A stretch of DNA of 62,000 nt, taken from assembly GCA_002633005.1 (NCBI GenBank), contig NMRA01000402.1:25663-87662 (forward strand). Reading direction: 5' to 3'. Position numbers and translations under genes: made by a program. This document shows positions 58,901 to 62,000 of the stretch, piece by piece. The notes under the pieces were generated by a model, which was not told the origin of the DNA, made no database searches, and saw nothing but the letters and a program-made list of their open reading frames with translations. The stretch comes from Phoronis australis. Lineage: Eukaryota; Phoronida; Phoronidae. Position 1 is the stretch's first letter, and each line of letters opens with the position of its first letter.

Positions 58901-61900
58901 TGTCACCAATGTTCTTGGGAAGAAGTGGCAGATCGGTGGTGCTTGATCTATAAACTATCATCAACCGACTAGCTGATCGTTAGTTTTCTAACCAAGAAAT
59001 ATCTTTAAACCTATTTAAGAAATTTATTGAGATCTGTTTTATATCGACAATTGAATTAAATCCACTATTATCACCGGACAGATGATGATGCTTCAGATTT
59101 TAAGTGGCGTATTCGGCGACAACAAAGTTCAACAGCATTACGCAAATTTGTCTCAGACTACACTTCAACAGTTTTGAGGAGCCAATTCATCAAAATACTC
59201 CGATTTTCTTACTTAAATATGTTTTCATAGGCTTATATTTTCGCAAAATCTGCGAGCCCAGTGACCCTCGACCTGCCAGACAGTTACATCACGTGACACC
59301 TTTAGGTAGGCCTACCTCTCTACTACATGTAGCTGCAAGCTCATTTTGATCGCACTGCTATTTTTGGACATTTTCGCGGGTATATCTTTAAATTGTTAGA
59401 ATTCGACAGATTATATGTCATTACATGCAGACGCATAACAGATAATTGTCTCGGCTGCTCTAAACTGTCTACACTGGGGTTTGTGGAGAGAAGTAAGTTA
59501 TGTATTGTGTACAAACTCACCGCCTTGTCCTGTACATCACCAATTTCAACTTCAGACCGGAGTTAATCAGGTGGTTAAGAAGTAAAAACTATTTTTGTCT
59601 TTCAGCTTTAGAAACAGTGGCACGAACGAGTTCCATCAGTAGGCAGTAAATTAAAAACCCATGCCTGTCTACATGTAGATTCTGTAAACTATTCGAAACT
59701 TGTCAGCTCCCAGATTAACTCGGTTTCACAAGCCTACAGTAGCAGACTCTCCGTAATTAAAAAATCACATCTAACGGGCCACCTGTAGTTACCATAAAGC
59801 GACTCTCAACCCGTTGATTACCTGTTCCAGCAGAGATAAAGACGCACGTTCCGGTTTCTCTAATGCTGACATGCCGGAGTCTCTCTCCTAATGTACGCGA
59901 GCGACATGGTCACGTGTCCATTTGATGCGTATAATCTAAGTGCTTTATTACAATAAATTAATGAGCAGAAATATTTCGTAACTTGATATGTCGATAACTT
60001 ATATCAGTGCAAGGCGGAACGTGATTCGACTAGTATGAAAGCACCGGCGACATCGCTCAACTCGCATGGAGAGGCGAGTGACCCTTAGTGCATATCAAAT
60101 CTGCATAAGTTTAGAACATAACTTAACTACGGCAATGAGTGGGAGTAAGTTGTTTTAGTTTTGATTAAAAGTGATAGGAAACACTAGAATGCGTTTTGTG
60201 TGTTGTCTATAAGCTGTTTTACACTGCCGTCAGAGTGAACATGTTTGAAAAAGTCGAAAACTCGTTTTCATGGTAACCGTTTTACGGATTTTGAATATAT
60301 TTCCAAATTACCGAAGCTGTTTGGATGCTACCATTGTTTATTGACTCTAATGTAAGAAAACTCTCTCAGACTTATCGCTCCACCACCGACCGGTGGGTAT
60401 TAATCATAAAATTCGCGTATTTCTGTCAGTCCTCAGTGTTCGTGTTTAACTAACAACGTCAAATGGGATGCCAGTAAAGAAACCTCACGAATATGTTCTA
60501 AAATCCCGTACGTAAATTTGTGGCCTTAAAGGATTGAAATTATGTATTTACTGGGAACGTTTAAAAATGCAACGATCCTGAATTAGAACTACGATTGCAC
60601 GATCATAATTGTCACTTTCAGGTAAAATGTTGAAGCTTACTGTTTACTGAATTTTGCACTGCATGATAGTCATTATTTAGCAATGATTTAACTATCAAAA
60701 TTTTCAAAACGTGCAGGAAATTTGCCACGTGATCTTCTATTACGTCACAAGAAACCAATCAGTGGTTAACAGGGACACTGGATTTTTTTATAGTGAATCA
60801 ATCGCAATAAACTGTCCATTTCCCCTGATCGCCGTCGACTAGGTTTGTATTCTTCACCTTCAGTGTCATTGTCGGAATCATCCGATAACAAAGTTGCCTC
60901 ATCCATTTAACCACCCGTAACCCCTTGGGTATTTTCGTGACCACACATGTGCAAACTTCAATCATAACAGCAATGACTTCAGACACTAACACGTCTCAAA
61001 AGCATGCCTAGGTCATTCTCAATTCATAGTCTGCCTCGTGATGTTTGTATCAACACCACGTAGTGTTATCACTAAGGTACCCCGTCGCACTTGACTGAAT
61101 TCTCCATTTTGAAATTCATATGGCTAGCTGTAACGACTGAAGTTCGCATACACTTAAGCGCAGTTCTGGGGCCTGTTCCAACAAAAAATGTAGTTTAGAC
61201 AAATCTTAAATTTTAGTAAATTTTAAGATAAAAATTATATTTGTCTCAAGACTGCTTCAAGAAAGAGATATTTAGTTCGACTGAAGTTTTTTTTTCTTAA
61301 ATTTGACTATCTTAACGGATGTTGAAGTTTCAAAGTTTGGACGTTGAGACAAATTGACAATTACTTTGATTCACCAACCTCAACAAACGGATAAATGAAT
61401 TTGCCTGAGCCGGCAACACGGGATGTCCTCTCTAAATGTTGGCCTGTCGCTCTCTGCCCTAAGTTCATGTAAGAACGGTGGCAAAAAACTACTACTAACT
61501 AAACTTGGAAAAGCTGTTATGGGAATTTATTCAGGCGAGTTGATTTCTTTATGAATTAATTAACCATTTCTCAAGTCGCAAAGAGGCTCAAAAAGCGGTG
61601 GAGCGTTTTGGATACTGTAATGTAAACGTTTAGTGCACCACTTCAGTGTAGACTTGATCCATCTCTGACACATGTACCTGAGCCATTTGGAGTTGTTACC
61701 CTGTTTCGTGTTTTATTTCCCAAAAATCAAAGTCAAATTAGATAATTTCTCGAACATCACTTCACTTTATTACCCCGAGGTGTGACAATGAGGAAATAGT
61801 AAGAGTAAACAGGCGTTGTAAAGTCAGAGCTACATGATGATTACTACGCAATTAGCCAGGTTAAAAAGAGATTCTGTGAGAAAAGTCGTCCATAACACAT

Positions 61901-62000
61901 TAATAGTGCGTTTGCCGTTGGTTTTGTGTTCCAAACCTTAGGTGACGGTTGATTTACCCCTCCACAGAAATAACAATTTTGATTGATTTGAGTAAAGATT

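Overview
This window is eukaryotic nuclear DNA from an animal, most likely a marine invertebrate. It is AT-rich and intron-rich, full of decayed transposons, and carries assembly gaps. Three spliced genes can be reconstructed with exons whose phases add up: (i) a CIB-family EF-hand protein (CIB4/CIB1-like) on the + strand at 893-10996, first coding exon missing; (ii) a complete four-exon CIMIP2C/FAM166C ciliary microtubule-inner protein on the - strand at 18953-12879; (iii) a complete five-exon rhodopsin-class GPCR of the orexin-receptor type on the - strand at 40871-29223. The gene repertoire and the dense tRNA-derived SINEs and MITEs would fit a cephalochordate, hemichordate or similar invertebrate, but the species cannot be fixed from this sequence alone.

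Layout. 1-892: end of a 26-bp tandem repeat, then a tRNA-like sequence beside a perfect 22-bp palindrome. 893-11150: the CIB gene, with a fossil second copy of its EF-hand exon in an intron. 11146-12878: an interspersed repeat and the short gap between two convergent genes. 12879-18953: CIMIP2C, with a candidate ciliary promoter (X-box-like and forkhead-like sites) just upstream. 19350-23670: transposon territory, including a false-looking direct duplication beside a single N, a hAT-like element nested inside a MITE, and a decayed transposon protein gene within an array of CGTAAATGA-type motifs. 25758-26290: a 533-base gap. 29223-40871: the GPCR gene, with a transposon-like unit and a diverged tandem duplication in its introns. 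40872-62000: about 21 kb with no gene I can support, holding SINEs, a Helitron-like 3' end, a second copy of the 11-kb repeat, simple repeats and a perfect 29-bp-arm hairpin.

The CIB and CIMIP2C genes lie tail to tail about 1.9 kb apart. As I recall, human CIB4 and CIMIP2C (C2orf70) are also tail-to-tail neighbours at 2p23.3. If so, this is an old linkage of a calcium-binding gene with a flagellar gene, both tied to sperm or cilia biology. I see no operons, CRISPR arrays, rRNA genes or intact tRNA genes.
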